A DNA stretch of 64,000 bases from Enterobacter cloacae complex sp. ECNIH7 (GCF_002208095.1 NZ_CP017990.1:682001-746000), one strand, 5' to 3'. Shown: positions 34,883 to 46,630, numbered from the stretch's first letter. The notes: generated by a model not told the origin, from the letters alone. Translations and numbers: made by a program.

Positions 34883-36472
34883 ATGACGTTGTCTCCTTAT
34901 CTGCAAGAGGTGGCCAAGCGCCGCACTTTTGCCATTATCTCGCACCCGGATGCCGGTAAAACGACCATCACTGAGAAGGTGTTGCTGTTCGGACAGGCGA
35001 TCCAGACTGCCGGTACCGTGAAGGGCCGTGGCTCCAGCCAGCATGCAAAATCCGACTGGATGGAGATGGAAAAGCAGCGTGGTATTTCGATTACCACCTC
35101 CGTGATGCAGTTCCCGTATCACGACTGCCTGGTGAACCTGCTGGACACCCCGGGTCACGAAGACTTCTCCGAAGATACCTACCGTACCCTGACGGCGGTG
35201 GACTGCTGTCTGATGGTGATCGACGCCGCGAAAGGTGTAGAAGACCGTACCCGTAAGCTGATGGAAGTCACCCGTCTGCGCGATACGCCGATCCTCACCT
35301 TCATGAACAAACTCGACCGTGACATCCGCGATCCGATGGAGCTGATGGATGAAGTGGAAAACGAGCTAAAGATCGCCTGTGCGCCCATCACCTGGCCCAT
35401 TGGCTGCGGCAAGCTGTTCAAAGGGGTGTATCACCTCTATAAAGACGAAACCTACCTGTATCAGACCGGTAAAGGCCACACCATTCAGGAAGTGCGCATT
35501 GTTAAAGGTCTGGACAACCCGGATCTGGACGCGGCGGTCGGGGAAGAGCTGGCCGCGCAGCTGCGCGACGAGCTGGAGCTGGTGAAGGGCGCTTCTCACG
35601 AGTTCGACAAAGAGCTGTTCCTGAGCGGTGAAATTACTCCGGTCTTCTTCGGTACCGCGCTGGGCAACTTCGGCGTTGACCACATGCTCGACGGTCTGGT
35701 GGAGTGGGCGCCGCGCCCGATGCCGCGTAACACCGACACCCGTGAAGTGGAAGCGCAGGAAGAAAAATTCACCGGCTTCGTGTTCAAAATTCAGGCCAAC
35801 ATGGACCCGAAACACCGCGACCGCGTGGCCTTTATGCGCGTGGTGTCCGGTAAGTATGAGAAGGGCATGAAGCTGCGCCAGGTGCGTATCGGGAAAGACG
35901 TTGTCATCTCCGACGCGCTGACCTTTATGGCGGGTGACCGTTCGCACGTTGAAGAGGCGTATCCGGGCGACATCATCGGTCTGCACAACCACGGCACTAT
36001 TCAGATCGGCGATACGTTCACCCAGGGTGAAATGATGAAGTTCACCGGTATTCCGAACTTCGCACCGGAGCTGTTCCGTCGTATCCGTCTACGCGATCCG
36101 CTGAAGCAGAAACAGCTGCTGAAAGGCCTGGTTCAGCTCTCCGAAGAGGGCGCCGTGCAGGTGTTCCGCCCAATCGCGAACAACGACCTGATCGTTGGCG
36201 CGGTCGGCGTGCTGCAGTTCGACGTGGTTGTCGCGCGTCTGAAGAGCGAGTACAACGTGGAAGCGATTTACGAGTCTGTGAACGTCGCGACCGCGCGCTG
36301 GGTTGAGTGTTCTGACGTGAAGAAATTCGAAGAATTTAAGCGTAAGAACGAAATTCAGCTGGCGCTGGATGGCGGCGATAACCTGACCTATATCGCGCCA
36401 ACTATGGTGAACCTGAACCTGACGCAGGAACGTTACCCTGACGTTCAGTTCCGTAAAACCCGCGAGCACTAA
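34883..36472 (+). CDS. prfC: PrfC, peptide chain release factor 3
   Basis: A 529-residue translational GTPase, identical in length to E. coli RF3. It removes RF1/RF2 from the ribosome after termination. G motifs are visible: G1 [11 protein letters not shown]2 in RGISITTS, G3 [12 protein letters not shown] and G4 [11 protein letters not shown]-like domains II and III follow. It has its own 5' region of about 90 bp and a terminator just after the stop. Confidence 0.98.
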   Translation: MTLSPYLQEVAKRRTFAIISHPDAGKTTITEKVLLFGQAIQTAGTVKGRGSSQHAKSDWMEMEKQRGISITTSVMQFPYHDCLVNLLDTPGHEDFSEDTYRTLTAVDCCLMVIDAAKGVEDRTRKLMEVTRLRDTPILTFMNKLDRDIRDPMELMDEVENELKIACAPITWPIGCGKLFKGVYHLYKDETYLYQTGKGHTIQEVRIVKGLDNPDLDAAVGEELAAQLRDELELVKGASHEFDKELFLSGEITPVFFGTALGNFGVDHMLDGLVEWAPRPMPRNTDTREVEAQEEKFTGFVFKIQANMDPKHRDRVAFMRVVSGKYEKGMKLRQVRIGKDVVISDALTFMAGDRSHVEEAYPGDIIGLHNHGTIQIGDTFTQGEMMKFTGIPNFAPELFRRIRLRDPLKQKQLLKGLVQLSEEGAVQVFRPIANNDLIVGAVGVLQFDVVVARLKSEYNVEAIYESVNVATARWVECSDVKKFEEFKRKNEIQLALDGGDNLTYIAPTMVNLNLTQERYPDVQFRKTREH

Positions 36473-36481
36473 TCCCCTCTC

Positions 36482-36511
36482 AGAGCACGGCTCCCGCCGT
36501 GCTCTTCTTTA
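36482..36511 (+). terminator. prfC terminator
   Basis: AGAGCACGGC, loop TCCC, GCCGTGCTCT, then TCTTT, starting 10 bp after the prfC stop. Confidence 0.9.
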
Positions 36512-36512
36512 A

Positions 36513-36771
36513 TTCCTGTCTTATTAATCCCTTGCGGAATGTTCTTAATTCAACGCAATTTCACGCTATTCGCGCGTTTTTTACCCAATTCTGAAAGCGG
36601 CTCTGTGAGAGTGATCTATATTTAACTCAGTGTTTAACACCGGGCGTGGATAAATTAACTGTTCAATGCATGACTTTAGGTTATCCATTTTGCCCGTGTG
36701 TTTATTCGCAATATATAAAACTACTAAGGAAGTATGTAGCCCGAATAACGGGTAAACACAGGAATAGATCG
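36513..36771 (+). promoter_or_regulatory. osmY upstream region
   Basis: About 260 bp between the prfC terminator and osmY with no convincing gene. E. coli osmY is a classic RpoS-dependent, osmotically induced gene. The stretch GAGTGATCTATATTTAAC near 36610 resembles the E. coli osmY promoter area, but I cannot place the -10 with certainty. Confidence 0.5.
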
Positions 36772-37389
36772 ATGAATATGACAAGACTGAAGATTTCGAA
36801 AACTCTGCTGGCTGTAACCCTGGGTAGCGTTCTGGTGAGCGGTTCCGCTCTGGCGGAAAGCAGCACAATGGATAAAGCCCAGTCCACGGCCGATAGCGCA
36901 GGGCAAAAAATCGATAGCTCTATGAATAAAGTCGGCAACTTCATGGACGACAGCTCAATCACAGCAAAAGTGAAAGCCGCACTGGTGGATGATGAATCCA
37001 TCAAAAGTACCGATATTTCCGTTAAGACCGACAAGAAAGTGGTCACGCTGAGCGGCTTCGTGGAAAGCCAGGCTCAGGCCGAACAGGCGGTGAAAGTCGC
37101 GAAGGGCGTTGAAGGCGTTGCGTCCGTCAGCGATAAGCTGCACGTACGTGACGGTAAAAACGCGTCGGTGAAAGGTTATGCCGGTGATGCCGCTACTACC
37201 AGCGAAATCAAAGCTAAACTTTTAGCAGATGACATCGTGCCGTCCCGTAAGGTGAAAGTGGAAACCACCGATGGTGTGGTTCAGCTTTCCGGTACGGTAG
37301 ATTCGCAGGCGCAAAGTGAACGCGCCGAGTCCATCGCGAAAGCGATTGACGGTGTGAAAAGCGTTAAAAACGATCTGAAAACGAAGTAA
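36772..37389 (+). CDS. osmY: OsmY, periplasmic BON-domain stress protein
   Basis: A 205-residue periplasmic protein (E. coli 201). It has a signal peptide ([28 protein letters not shown]) and two BON domains (about 56-120: [35 protein letters not shown]; and 138-203: [33 protein letters not shown]), each of the lipid or membrane-binding type. It is a hyperosmotic and stationary-phase protein acting as a periplasmic chaperone. I chose the start at 36772 because it gives the signal peptide; an ATG 42 codons upstream is not used. Confidence 0.96.
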   Translation: MNMTRLKISKTLLAVTLGSVLVSGSALAESSTMDKAQSTADSAGQKIDSSMNKVGNFMDDSSITAKVKAALVDDESIKSTDISVKTDKKVVTLSGFVESQAQAEQAVKVAKGVEGVASVSDKLHVRDGKNASVKGYAGDAATTSEIKAKLLADDIVPSRKVKVETTDGVVQLSGTVDSQAQSERAESIAKAIDGVKSVKNDLKTK

Positions 37390-37516
37390 ATCTGGACCAT
37401 TCGCCCGTCTGGTTAAAACCTGCGGGCGAAATAAGAACGACTCTGGAAAAACGCCGGTGAGTGACCTGAGCGCTCACGTTTAGCGGCCGACATTAACTAT
37501 GGTAAAGGAGAAGCTT

Positions 37517-37678
37517 ATGTTTCGTTGGGGCATTATATTTCTGGTTATCGCGTTAATTGCCGCCGCATTGGGCTTTGGTGGACTGGCAGGTACAGCGGCA
37601 TGGGCAGCTAAGATTGTGTTCGTTGTAGGTATTATTCTGTTCCTGGTCAGCCTGTTTACGGGTCGTAGACGTCCGTAG
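37517..37678 (+). CDS. ytjA: YtjA, DUF1328 small membrane protein
   Basis: A 53-residue protein with two hydrophobic helices ([21 protein letters not shown] and [19 protein letters not shown]) and a basic C-terminus (RRRP). It matches E. coli YtjA in length and sequence. Function is unknown. SD AAAGGAGAAGCTT precedes the ATG, and a strong terminator follows. Its position after osmY suggests stress-linked expression. Confidence 0.92.
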   Translation: MFRWGIIFLVIALIAAALGFGGLAGTAAWAAKIVFVVGIILFLVSLFTGRRRP

Positions 37679-37706
37679 CAAACGCAATATTCCTTCAACA
37701 AAATAA

Positions 37707-37732
37707 AGCCAGTCACTGCGACTGGCTTTTTC
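37707..37732 (+). terminator. osmY-ytjA terminator
   Basis: AGCCAGTC, loop ACTGC, GACTGGCT, then TTTTTC, 29 bp after the ytjA stop. Confidence 0.92.
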
Positions 37733-37798
37733 TTATTTGCGTAACAGGTCGGGTGCGTTACTGTGGTGTTATAAAATAATCAAAACAGGAAAGCAGAG

Positions 37799-38851
37799 GT
37801 GGGGCAACGAATTCCCGTTACGCTCGGCAATATTGCGCCGCTGACGTTAAAGCCGTTTCGCGCAGGACAACTCGCGCTGGTCTGCGAAGGTGGAGGACAG
37901 CGCGGCATTTTCACCGCCGGCGTGCTGGATGAATTTATGCGCGCGCAGTTCAACCCGTTTGACCTTTACTTCGGCACCTCTGCCGGGGCGCAGAACCTCT
38001 CTGCCTATGTCTGTAACCAGCCTGGCTATGCGCGAAAGGTCATCATGCGCTACACCACGGCAAAAGAATTTTTTAATCCGGTGCGCTTTGTGCGCGGCGG
38101 CAACCTGATCGATCTCGACTGGCTGCTGGAGTCGACCTCCAGCCAGATGCCGCTGGCCATGGATACCGCTGCCCGTCTGTTTGATAGCGGCAAAGAGTTC
38201 TGGATGTGCGCCAGCCGGGGCGATGACTATTCGCCGGGCTATTTTTCTCCTCAGAAGGAGAACTGGCTGGACATCATCCGCGCCTCCAGCGCGATCCCCG
38301 GCTTTTATCGTACGGGAGCCCTGCTGGACGGCATTAGCTATCTGGACGGTGGGATCAGTGACGCGGTGCCGGTGCAGGAAGCCGCCCGGCGCGGGGCGAA
38401 AACCATTGTGGTGATCCGTACCGTACCGTCGCAAATGTATTACACGCCGCAGTGGTTTAAACGGATGGAGCGCTGGTTGGGCGACAGCAGCCTGCAGCCG
38501 CTGGTGAACATCGCGAAGCAGCATGAAACCACCTACGGCGCGATGCAGCGCTTCATTGAAAAACCGCCGGGTAAGCTGCGTATTTTTGAAATCTATCCGC
38601 CTAAGCCGCTGCTGAGTATGGCCCTGGGCAGCCGCGTCCCTGCGCTGCGCATGGATTACAAAACGGGGCGGCTGTGCGGGCGTTACTTCCTGGCGACGGT
38701 GGGGAAAATGCTGGCGGAGCAACCGCCGCTTCATCGCCATAAACGCATTATTTTGCCGCCTGCGATTGTCGCCAACGACGCCCTGACGACGCCGCTGGTG
38801 GATATTCCGCAGGCGAATGACGCTTTACTGGATAACGAGGATCTGGCGTGA
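37799..38851 (+). CDS. yjjU: YjjU, patatin-like phospholipase
   Basis: A 350-residue patatin-family acylhydrolase with a GTG start (E. coli YjjU 357). The catalytic machinery is visible: oxyanion loop CEGGGQRGIFTAG, nucleophile Ser in FGTSAGAQ, and the catalytic Asp in YLDGGISDAVPV. It is probably a cytosolic lipid hydrolase; the natural substrate is unknown. The stop overlaps the yjjV start (TGATG), so the two are cotranslated. Confidence 0.93.
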   Translation: MGQRIPVTLGNIAPLTLKPFRAGQLALVCEGGGQRGIFTAGVLDEFMRAQFNPFDLYFGTSAGAQNLSAYVCNQPGYARKVIMRYTTAKEFFNPVRFVRGGNLIDLDWLLESTSSQMPLAMDTAARLFDSGKEFWMCASRGDDYSPGYFSPQKENWLDIIRASSAIPGFYRTGALLDGISYLDGGISDAVPVQEAARRGAKTIVVIRTVPSQMYYTPQWFKRMERWLGDSSLQPLVNIAKQHETTYGAMQRFIEKPPGKLRIFEIYPPKPLLSMALGSRVPALRMDYKTGRLCGRYFLATVGKMLAEQPPLHRHKRIILPPAIVANDALTTPLVDIPQANDALLDNEDLA

Positions 38852-39630
38852 TGTACCGCTTTATTGATACCCATTGCCACTTCGATTTCCCGCCGTTTAC
38901 GGGGGATGAAGAACGCAGTATTGCGAAAGCGGCCGAGGCAGGCGTTCAGGCCATCATTGTGCCTTCAGTGGAAGCGGCTTATTTTTCCTGGGTGCTGGAT
39001 CTTTCCGCGCGGCACTCCGCGCTCTATGCCGCGCTCGGCCTGCATCCGATTGTGATTGAGCGGCATCTTGATGAGCACATTGAGAGGCTTGATGAGGTCG
39101 TGCAAACCGCAGGAGACAAACTTGTCGCCATCGGTGAGATCGGCCTCGATCTTTATCGCGAGGATCCGCAGTTTGAGCGCCAGCAGACGATCCTCGACGC
39201 GCAGCTCAGACTGGCGAAGCGCCAAGATCTGCCGGTGATCCTCCACTCAAGACGCACGCACGATAAGCTGGCGATGCACCTGAAACGCATCGATCTGCCG
39301 CGCAGGGGCGTCGTGCACGGTTTCTCCGGCAGCCTGCAGCAGGCGCAGCGTTTTATTGAGCTGGGCTATAAAATCGGCGTCGGTGGCACCATCACCTATC
39401 CGCGCGCCAGTAAAACCCGGGACGTGATGGCACAGCTGCCGCTGTCGGCGCTTCTGCTGGAAACCGATGCGCCGGATATGCCGCTGAATGGTTTTCAGGG
39501 CCAGCCGAATCGCCCGGAACAGGCGGCGCGCGTATTTACCACCCTGTGTGAACTGCGAAAAGAGCCTGAAGAGGTGATTGCCGATGCGCTGCTGGAAAAT
39601 ACCCGTTCGGTATTTGGCATCACGCTATAG
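38851..39630 (+). CDS. yjjV: YjjV, TatD-family metal-dependent hydrolase
   Basis: A 259-residue TatD-type nuclease or hydrolase, matching E. coli length when started at ATG 38851; a GTG three bases earlier is an alternative. Metal ligands are in [38 protein letters not shown] and [10 protein letters not shown]. Related TatD proteins are 3'-5' exonucleases. It runs into convergent yjjW with a 6-bp overlap of the two 3' ends. Confidence 0.94.
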   Translation: MYRFIDTHCHFDFPPFTGDEERSIAKAAEAGVQAIIVPSVEAAYFSWVLDLSARHSALYAALGLHPIVIERHLDEHIERLDEVVQTAGDKLVAIGEIGLDLYREDPQFERQQTILDAQLRLAKRQDLPVILHSRRTHDKLAMHLKRIDLPRRGVVHGFSGSLQQAQRFIELGYKIGVGGTITYPRASKTRDVMAQLPLSALLLETDAPDMPLNGFQGQPNRPEQAARVFTTLCELRKEPEEVIADALLENTRSVFGITL

Positions 39631-40485
39631 GTAAAGCGCCGGACGGATCACCGTTATCTTCTGTTTTTCCAGCGCCAGCGCCAGCGGTTCAACGTCCTCG
39701 GGCGTGGCGCTGCGCCACGATGCCGCCTCACCGTAAACGCCCTGCGCATGAAACGCGTTGATTCGTACCGGAACATTTCCAAGTCCGTGGACAAAGGTCG
39801 TTAGCGGTTTGAGATGTTCCAGATAATCACACTGCTCCGGAATCACCAGCAGGCGGAGTTCCGTCAAACGGTGACGATCTGCCAGCCAGCGGATGCTCTG
39901 CTTAATCTGCGGGTTTTCGCGCCCGGTCAGGAAGCGGTGATGCTCGTTCCCCCACGCCTTCAGATCCAGCATCGCGCCATCCAGTACCGGCAGCAGCTTT
40001 TGCCAGCCGGTTTCGCTTAACAGACCGTTGCTGTCTACCAGGCAGGTGAGGTGACGCAGGGCGGGATCGGCTTTGATCGCGGTGAACAGGGCGATCAAAA
40101 ACGGCAATTGCGTTGTGGCTTCACCACCGCTCACGGTGAGCCCTTCGATAAAGGGGGAGGATTTGCGGACATGAGTGAGGATCTCTTCCACGCTGAAGCG
40201 GTGCGCCATAGGCGTTGCCTGCTGCTGGCACAGGTGCAGGCAGGTGTCGCACTGCTGGCAGTCACTCTCCTGCCACCAGACGCGTCCGGCCTGAATGGTT
40301 AGCGCGTCGTGCGGGCAGTGGGGCACGCAGTCCCCGCAGTCGTTGCAGCGCCCGATCGTCCACGGGTTGTGGCAGGTTTTGCAGCGCAGGTTGCAGCCCT
40401 GCAGGAACAGCGCCAGGCGGCTGCCCGGCCCGTCCACGCAGGAAAAAGGAATAACCTGACTAACTAAAGCGCATCTGCTGTTCAT
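39625..40485 (-). CDS. yjjW: YjjW, glycyl-radical-enzyme activase (radical SAM)
   Basis: A 286-residue radical SAM enzyme. The CX3CX2C cluster motif is [11 protein letters not shown] (near residue 30). Two further [4Fe-4S] ferredoxin motifs follow ([12 protein letters not shown] and [12 protein letters not shown]), as in the pyruvate formate-lyase activase class with extra clusters. It should install the glycyl radical in YjjI. It overlaps yjjI by 26 bp, and the two genes are a pair in all relatives I know. Confidence 0.93.
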   Translation of the reverse strand: MNSRCALVSQVIPFSCVDGPGSRLALFLQGCNLRCKTCHNPWTIGRCNDCGDCVPHCPHDALTIQAGRVWWQESDCQQCDTCLHLCQQQATPMAHRFSVEEILTHVRKSSPFIEGLTVSGGEATTQLPFLIALFTAIKADPALRHLTCLVDSNGLLSETGWQKLLPVLDGAMLDLKAWGNEHHRFLTGRENPQIKQSIRWLADRHRLTELRLLVIPEQCDYLEHLKPLTTFVHGLGNVPVRINAFHAQGVYGEAASWRSATPEDVEPLALALEKQKITVIRPALYL

Positions 40486-42007
40486 GGCTAACCACGCGCG
40501 GCTGACGTTCCAGAATACGGGTATTGCGTGCGGCTTCTTCCCCCAGCCAGGTAGTATTGGTGCGCGATCCGGCTTCCCGGTATTTCTCCAGATCCGACAA
40601 GCGAACCATGTAGCCGGTCACGCGTACCAGATCGTTACCCGCTACGTTGGCGGTAAATTCACGCATACCGGCCCTGAACGCGCCCAGGCAAAGCTGAACC
40701 ACCGCCTGCGGATTGCGTTTGACCGTCTCCTCCAGGGTGAGAATATCGCTGATTCCGGAGTGATAGTGTTTGTGATGCGGCGCAACGGCCAGCAGGTGGC
40801 TGACAGGATCCGACTCATCGCCGTAGGGCAGGCGCGCGCCCGGCGTGGTGCCGGAGTCGGAGCTGATCCCCGACTGCGCGTGCAGCATCGCGCGATGCTT
40901 CCAGCCGTGCTTCACCGGCGTGCTTTCAACGAACGCCGCAAGCTGTTCGCTGATGCGATAGCCCAGCGCGTTGGCCTGCTCGTCTTTTCCGTAACGGCCT
41001 TCAATGCCCTCCTTTTCACAGAGCGTATTCACCGCTTCCGCCAGGCCGTACATGCCAAACATGGGCACAAACCGATCGGCATCAATCAGCCCCTCTTTGA
41101 CCAGGAAGCTATTCTCAAAGAAGCCAGATTGCTCGTACAGGAAACCGCAACGTGCATCGATGATGGCAATTTGCTGCTGGCAGTAGTGCGGGAGCGTGCG
41201 GGTGAAGAAGTCTTCAATGGATGTGCTGCGTTCAGCAATGGCTTTGAGGTTGAGGCGCACCAGAGTGCTGCCACCGCCTGCAAGCGGCAGGGAGTTGTAA
41301 CAGCTCACCACGCCGTAACGGCCTTTTGTGAAAATTTTATCATTCATCGGGCCGTTAGAAATATGCGGTTTGCTGCATTCACATATGTTTTTTGCCACCT
41401 CAAGCAGCAGGTCGTCCGGGGTGATATCGGGATCGTAGATAAAGGTCAGGTTCGGCGCGACCTGCTTCAGCTCTGCATCGGCACGCAGAATGGCGCGCGC
41501 GACGGGCGTATCTTCAGGCCCGATGTTTGCGTGCATAAACGCATCCGGCAGCGTACGGTCGAGATAGCGCCAGAAACGTTTTATTCGGCTATCGACCTCT
41601 TCTTGTGTTAGAATTCTAACATATGGCGTCAATATCGCATCAAGCTGACCGAGATAGACCGGCATCGATGTGACGGACGGAACATGATGGTAGAGGATGG
41701 TTAACAGCGAGAGGGCGTCGTCGAGATCTTTCGCGCCTTCCAGCTCCAGCCACTCTGAACCGTTAGCCAGAAATTTTGCGTAATCCGGCAGAACGTAACG
41801 GGGTTTGTAAGGCGCATGGCCTTCGAACATGTCGCAGATAAACCCCTCGTCCAGCGCGGCTCGTGCGGCCTCAGGAAGTGCCGGGTAAGGCAGGTTGTTC
41901 TCCGCTTCCAGCGCCAGAAAATGACGTTTTTGTTCCGGGGTTAACACCGGGCTTGTCACAATGTGCTGGCAACGTTGTTGCAGGGCGTCGGGGCTGGAGT
42001 GGGGCAT
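40460..42007 (-). CDS. yjjI: YjjI, glycyl radical enzyme of unknown substrate
   Basis: A 515-residue protein (E. coli 516) of the DUF3029/YjjI glycyl radical enzyme family. The radical-site motif is [10 protein letters not shown] with Gly465, 50 residues from the C terminus. Cys236 in [14 protein letters not shown] is a candidate for the thiyl radical cysteine. The substrate is unknown. Its partner yjjW overlaps downstream. It is divergent from deoCABD, and its codons 130-134 contain a perfect DeoR operator, so it is physically tied to deoxynucleoside regulation. Oxygen sensitivity of the family implies anaerobic function. Confidence 0.9.
   Translation of the reverse strand: MPHSSPDALQQRCQHIVTSPVLTPEQKRHFLALEAENNLPYPALPEAARAALDEGFICDMFEGHAPYKPRYVLPDYAKFLANGSEWLELEGAKDLDDALSLLTILYHHVPSVTSMPVYLGQLDAILTPYVRILTQEEVDSRIKRFWRYLDRTLPDAFMHANIGPEDTPVARAILRADAELKQVAPNLTFIYDPDITPDDLLLEVAKNICECSKPHISNGPMNDKIFTKGRYGVVSCYNSLPLAGGGSTLVRLNLKAIAERSTSIEDFFTRTLPHYCQQQIAIIDARCGFLYEQSGFFENSFLVKEGLIDADRFVPMFGMYGLAEAVNTLCEKEGIEGRYGKDEQANALGYRISEQLAAFVESTPVKHGWKHRAMLHAQSGISSDSGTTPGARLPYGDESDPVSHLLAVAPHHKHYHSGISDILTLEETVKRNPQAVVQLCLGAFRAGMREFTANVAGNDLVRVTGYMVRLSDLEKYREAGSRTNTTWLGEEAARNTRILERQPRVVSHEQQMRFS
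41606..41621 (+). promoter_or_regulatory. DeoR operator O1 (deoP1), inside yjjI
   Basis: TGTTAGAA-TTCTAACA, a perfect 16-bp DeoR operator. It lies inside yjjI, encoding Val-Arg-Ile-Leu-Thr (residues 130-134) with rare codons AGA and CTA. It is 603 bp upstream of the second operator, close to the O1-O2 spacing known in E. coli. Confidence 0.92.
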
Positions 42008-42122
42008 ATTCGCTTCCTTGAATGTTCTGCGGATGATGAACGGATTGTAGGAAGCCAGCCTGTCGGGGCTTTTGATCCGACAGGGGGTATCGCTGCTTTA
42101 GTCGACAACTTACGCACTAAAG

Positions 42123-42138
42123 TTTGAAGAAGATCTCA
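42123..42138 (+). promoter_or_regulatory. Upstream CRP site of deoP2
   Basis: TTTGA-N6-TCTCA matches the E. coli deo CRP2 region (TTTGAACCAGATCGCA type). Its centre is 53 bp from the downstream CRP site, the known deoP2 spacing that lets CytR fit between two CRP dimers. Confidence 0.75.
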
Positions 42139-42175
42139 TTACAGTAATGCAAATTTGTATGCAGTTTTCATTAAC

Positions 42176-42191
42176 TGTGATGAATGTCGAA
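42176..42191 (+). promoter_or_regulatory. Downstream CRP site of deoP2
   Basis: TGTGA-N6-TCGAA, like E. coli deo CRP1 (TGTGATGTGTATCGAA). Its centre lies about 40 bp upstream of the expected start near 42224, the class II activation position. Confidence 0.8.
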
Positions 42192-42208
42192 GTGTGGATG
42201 CGGGTGAA

Positions 42209-42224
42209 TGTTAGAATACTCACA
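42209..42224 (+). promoter_or_regulatory. DeoR operator O2 over the deoP2 -10
   Basis: TGTTAGAATACTCACA matches the DeoR consensus at 14 of 16 bases. Within it TAGAAT (42212-42217) can act as the -10 of deoP2, so DeoR binding would block RNA polymerase directly. The deoC start is 46 bp further on. Confidence 0.85.
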
Positions 42225-42269
42225 GACCCGCAAGGTAAAATTTATACGGCACTGCCGTTGGAGAATGTT

Positions 42270-43049
42270 ATGACCGATTTAACAGCAAGCAGCCTGCGCG
42301 CGTTGAAGCTGATGGACCTGACGACCCTGAACGATGACGACACCAATGAAAAAGTCATCGCCCTGTGCCATCAGGCGAAAACGCCGGTGGGTAACACCGC
42401 AGCCATCTGTATCTACCCGCGCTTTATCCCGATTGCCCGTAAGACGCTGAAAGAGCAGGGCACGCCGGACGTGCGTATTGCAACCGTAACTAACTTCCCG
42501 CATGGCAACGACGATATCGAGATTGCGCTAGCAGAAACCCGCGCGGCGATTGCTTACGGCGCAGACGAAGTTGACGTGGTGTTCCCGTACCGCGCGCTGA
42601 TCGCCGGCAACGAGCAGGTCGGTTTTGACCTGGTGAAAGCCTGTAAAGACGCGTGCGCGGCGGCAAACGTGCTGCTTAAAGTGATCATCGAAACCGGCGA
42701 GCTGAAAGAAGAGGCGCTGATTCGTAAAGCATCTGAAATCTCCATCAAAGCCGGTGCGGATTTCATTAAAACCTCTACCGGTAAAGTGCCGGTGAATGCG
42801 ACCCCGGAAAGCGCGCGCATCATGATGGAAGTGATCCGCGACATGGGCGTATCCAAAACCGTTGGTTTCAAACCTGCGGGCGGCGTGCGTACCGCTGAAG
42901 ACGCGCAGCAGTTCCTGGCGATTGCCGACGAGCTGTTTGGCGCCGACTGGGCCGATTCCCGTCACTACCGCTTCGGTGCGTCCAGCCTGCTGGCCAGCCT
43001 GCTGAAAGCGCTGGGTCACGGCGACGGTAAGAGCGCAAGCAGCTACTGA
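42270..43049 (+). CDS. deoC: DeoC, deoxyribose-phosphate aldolase
   Basis: Class I aldolase of 259 residues, as in E. coli. It splits 2-deoxyribose 5-phosphate into glyceraldehyde 3-phosphate and acetaldehyde. The Schiff-base lysine is in [15 protein letters not shown] (Lys167), with a proton-relay lysine in [10 protein letters not shown]. It is the first gene of deoCABD. I use ATG 42270 with a purine-rich GGAGAATGTT upstream; earlier in-frame ATGs would span the promoter. Confidence 0.97.
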   Translation: MTDLTASSLRALKLMDLTTLNDDDTNEKVIALCHQAKTPVGNTAAICIYPRFIPIARKTLKEQGTPDVRIATVTNFPHGNDDIEIALAETRAAIAYGADEVDVVFPYRALIAGNEQVGFDLVKACKDACAAANVLLKVIIETGELKEEALIRKASEISIKAGADFIKTSTGKVPVNATPESARIMMEVIRDMGVSKTVGFKPAGGVRTAEDAQQFLAIADELFGADWADSRHYRFGASSLLASLLKALGHGDGKSASSY

Positions 43050-43059
43050 TTGCCAGACA

Positions 43060-43129
43060 ATGCCGGATGACGCTTCGCTTATCCGGCCGACAGGATCGTA
43101 GGGCGGGTAAGCGTAGCGCCACCCGCCAC
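43060..43129. repeat. BIME-like REP pair between deoC and deoA
   Basis: TGCCGGATGACGCTTCGCTTATCCGGC and GGGCGGGTAAGCGTAGCGCCACCCGCC form two hairpins within the operon, 11 bp after deoC. Such structures can slow 3' exonucleases and uncouple expression within an operon. Confidence 0.85.
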
Positions 43130-43158
43130 AACTCCCCCGATTCCGCATGGAGGTTACC

Positions 43159-44481
43159 GTGTTTCTCGCACAAGAAATTATTCGTAAAAAACGTGATGGT
43201 CATGCATTAAGCGACGAAGAGATCCGCTTCTTTATCAACGGCATTCGTGATAACACCGTCTCAGAAGGGCAGATTGCGGCTCTGGCGATGACCATTTTCT
43301 TCCACGATATGTCGATGCCTGAGCGCGTGTCGCTGACCATGGCGATGCGAGATTCAGGAACCGTTCTGGACTGGAAAAGCCTCAACCTTAACGGCCCGAT
43401 TGTGGATAAACACTCCACCGGTGGCGTGGGTGACGTGACGTCTCTGATGCTCGGCCCCATGGTGGCAGCCTGCGGCGGTTACATCCCGATGATCTCCGGG
43501 CGCGGCCTGGGCCACACCGGCGGTACGCTCGACAAACTGGAAGCCATTCCGGGCTTCGATATCTTCCCGGACGACAACCGCTTCCGCGACATTATTAAAG
43601 ACGTTGGTGTGGCGATTATTGGCCAGACCAGCTCTCTTGCTCCGGCAGACAAGCGTTTCTACGCGACCCGCGACATCACCGCGACCGTTGACTCCATCCC
43701 GCTGATCACCGCCTCTATCCTGGCGAAGAAACTGGCAGAAGGGCTGGACGCGCTGGTGATGGACGTGAAGGTCGGCAGCGGCGCCTTTATGCCAACCTAT
43801 GAACTTTCTGCTGCGCTTGCCGAAGCGATCGTTGGGGTCTCCAACGGCGCGGGCGTGCGCACCACCGCGCTGCTCACTGACATGAACCAGGTGCTGGCCT
43901 CCAGCGCCGGTAACGCCGTCGAAGTGCGTGAAGCCGTCCAGTTCCTCACAGGCGAATACCGTAACCCGCGTCTGTTCGACGTCACCATGGCGCTGTGCGT
44001 TGAGATGTTAATCTCCGGCAAGCTGGCCAAAGACGACGCAGAAGCCCGCGCGAAGCTGCAGGCGGTGCTGGATAACGGCAAAGCGGCGGACATTTTCGGC
44101 CGCATGGTTGCAGCCCAGAAGGGCCCGACCGATTTCGTCGAAAACTACGCGAAATACCTGCCAACCGCGACGCTCAGCAAAGCGGTGTATGCCGATAGCG
44201 AAGGGTTTGTCTCTGCGATGGACACCCGTGCCCTCGGCATGGCGGTGGTCTCGATGGGCGGTGGCCGTCGTCAGGCGTCAGACACCATTGATTACAGCGT
44301 CGGCTTTACCGATATGGCCCGTCTGGGCGACAGCGTTGACGGTCAACGTCCGCTGGCGGTGATCCACGCCAAAGACGAAGCCAGCTGGCAGGAAGCGGCT
44401 AAAGCGGTGAAAGCGGCTATTACGCTTGACGATAAAGCGCCGGAAACCACACCGACTGTCTATCGCCGTATCACCGAATAG
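43159..44481 (+). CDS. deoA: DeoA, thymidine phosphorylase
   Basis: A 440-residue enzyme that phosphorolyses thymidine to thymine and deoxyribose 1-phosphate. The phosphate-binding motif is [14 protein letters not shown] and the family signature [16 protein letters not shown]. The start is GTG 43159, preceded by SD GGAGGT, giving 440 residues, the same as E. coli. The ATG at 43147 lies inside the SD region and is rejected. Non-ATG starts are usual for this gene. Confidence 0.97.
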   Translation: MFLAQEIIRKKRDGHALSDEEIRFFINGIRDNTVSEGQIAALAMTIFFHDMSMPERVSLTMAMRDSGTVLDWKSLNLNGPIVDKHSTGGVGDVTSLMLGPMVAACGGYIPMISGRGLGHTGGTLDKLEAIPGFDIFPDDNRFRDIIKDVGVAIIGQTSSLAPADKRFYATRDITATVDSIPLITASILAKKLAEGLDALVMDVKVGSGAFMPTYELSAALAEAIVGVSNGAGVRTTALLTDMNQVLASSAGNAVEVREAVQFLTGEYRNPRLFDVTMALCVEMLISGKLAKDDAEARAKLQAVLDNGKAADIFGRMVAAQKGPTDFVENYAKYLPTATLSKAVYADSEGFVSAMDTRALGMAVVSMGGGRRQASDTIDYSVGFTDMARLGDSVDGQRPLAVIHAKDEASWQEAAKAVKAAITLDDKAPETTPTVYRRITE

Positions 44482-44504
44482 CGGTATACTGATCTGATCG
44501 ATAA

Positions 44505-45758
<1,254 letters not shown>

Positions 45759-45775
45759 ATCATGTTGGGTGAGGT

Positions 45776-45815
45776 CTGATGCCCTCACCCCGGCCCTCTC
45801 CCACAGGGAGAGGGT
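45776..45815. repeat. GC-rich palindromic repeat between deoB and deoD
   Basis: CTGATGCCCTCACCCCGGCCCTCTCCC-ACA-GGGAGAGGG, an inverted copy of the unit at 46586 and others. It lies 17 bp after the deoB stop and 32 bp before deoD, within the deo transcript. Confidence 0.88.
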
Positions 45816-45847
45816 GAAAAGAATAAACAATGTAAAAGGAACTGAAG

Positions 45848-46570
45848 ATGGCAACTCCTCACATTAATGCAGAAATGGGTGATTTCGCTGACGTCGTATT
45901 GATGCCGGGCGACCCGCTGCGCGCGAAGCACATTGCAGAAACTTTCCTGGAAGACGTGCGTGAAGTGAACAACGTTCGCGGCATGCTGGGCTTCACCGGT
46001 ACCTATAAAGGCCGCAAAATCTCCGTTATGGGCCACGGTATGGGTATCCCATCCTGCTCTATCTACACCAAAGAGCTGATCACCGACTTCGGCGTGAAGA
46101 AAATCATCCGCGTTGGCTCCTGCGGCGCGGTGCGCATGGACGTTAAGTTGCGCGACATCGTTATCGGTATGGGTGCCTGCACCGATTCCAAAGTTAACCG
46201 CATGCGTTTCAAAGACCATGACTTCGCGGCGATTGCTGACTTCGGCATGGTGCGTGACGCGGTTGACGCAGCAAAAGCGCTGGGCGTTGAAGCGCGCGTG
46301 GGTAACATCTTCTCTGCTGACCTGTTCTATGCCCCGGACGGCGGCGAGATGTTCGACGTGATGGAGAAATACGGCATTCTGGGCGTGGAAATGGAAGCGG
46401 CGGGTATTTACGGCGTCGCGGCTGAGTTTGGTGCGAAAGCGCTGACCATCTGCACCGTGTCTGACCACATCCGTACCCACGAGCAGACCACTGCTGCCGA
46501 GCGTCAGACTACCTTTAACGACATGATCAAAATCGCGCTGGAATCCGTTCTGCTGGGCGATAAAGAGTAA
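45848..46570 (+). CDS. deoD: DeoD, purine nucleoside phosphorylase
   Basis: A 240-residue hexameric phosphorylase (E. coli 239) that cleaves purine (deoxy)nucleosides to bases and pentose 1-phosphate. Key residues lie in [20 protein letters not shown], the catalytic Asp in VSDHIRTHE, and [10 protein letters not shown]. It is the last gene of the deo operon. SD AAAGGAACTGAAG. It differs from E. coli in having one extra Gly in [10 protein letters not shown]. Confidence 0.97.
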   Translation: MATPHINAEMGDFADVVLMPGDPLRAKHIAETFLEDVREVNNVRGMLGFTGTYKGRKISVMGHGMGIPSCSIYTKELITDFGVKKIIRVGSCGAVRMDVKLRDIVIGMGACTDSKVNRMRFKDHDFAAIADFGMVRDAVDAAKALGVEARVGNIFSADLFYAPDGGEMFDVMEKYGILGVEMEAAGIYGVAAEFGAKALTICTVSDHIRTHEQTTAAERQTTFNDMIKIALESVLLGDKE

Positions 46571-46585
46571 TTCTGTCTCTTCCCT

Positions 46586-46630
46586 CCCTCTCCCTGTGGG
46601 AGAGGGCCGGGGTGAGGGCACCAGACCGCA
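46586..46630. repeat. GC-rich palindromic repeat between deoD and lplA
   Basis: CCCTCTCCC-TGT-GGGAGAGGG followed by CCGGGGTGAGGGCACCAGACCGC, about 45 bp. It occupies the space between the convergent stops of deoD and lplA and could act as a terminator-like hairpin. Confidence 0.88.

Noticed and set aside
36646..36771. N-terminal extension of osmY
   Set aside because: Starting at 36646 would hide the clear signal peptide and cover the promoter region.
43147..43158. ATG start for deoA four codons upstream
   Set aside because: This ATG lies within the GGAGGT SD; GTG 43159 gives the exact family length of 440.
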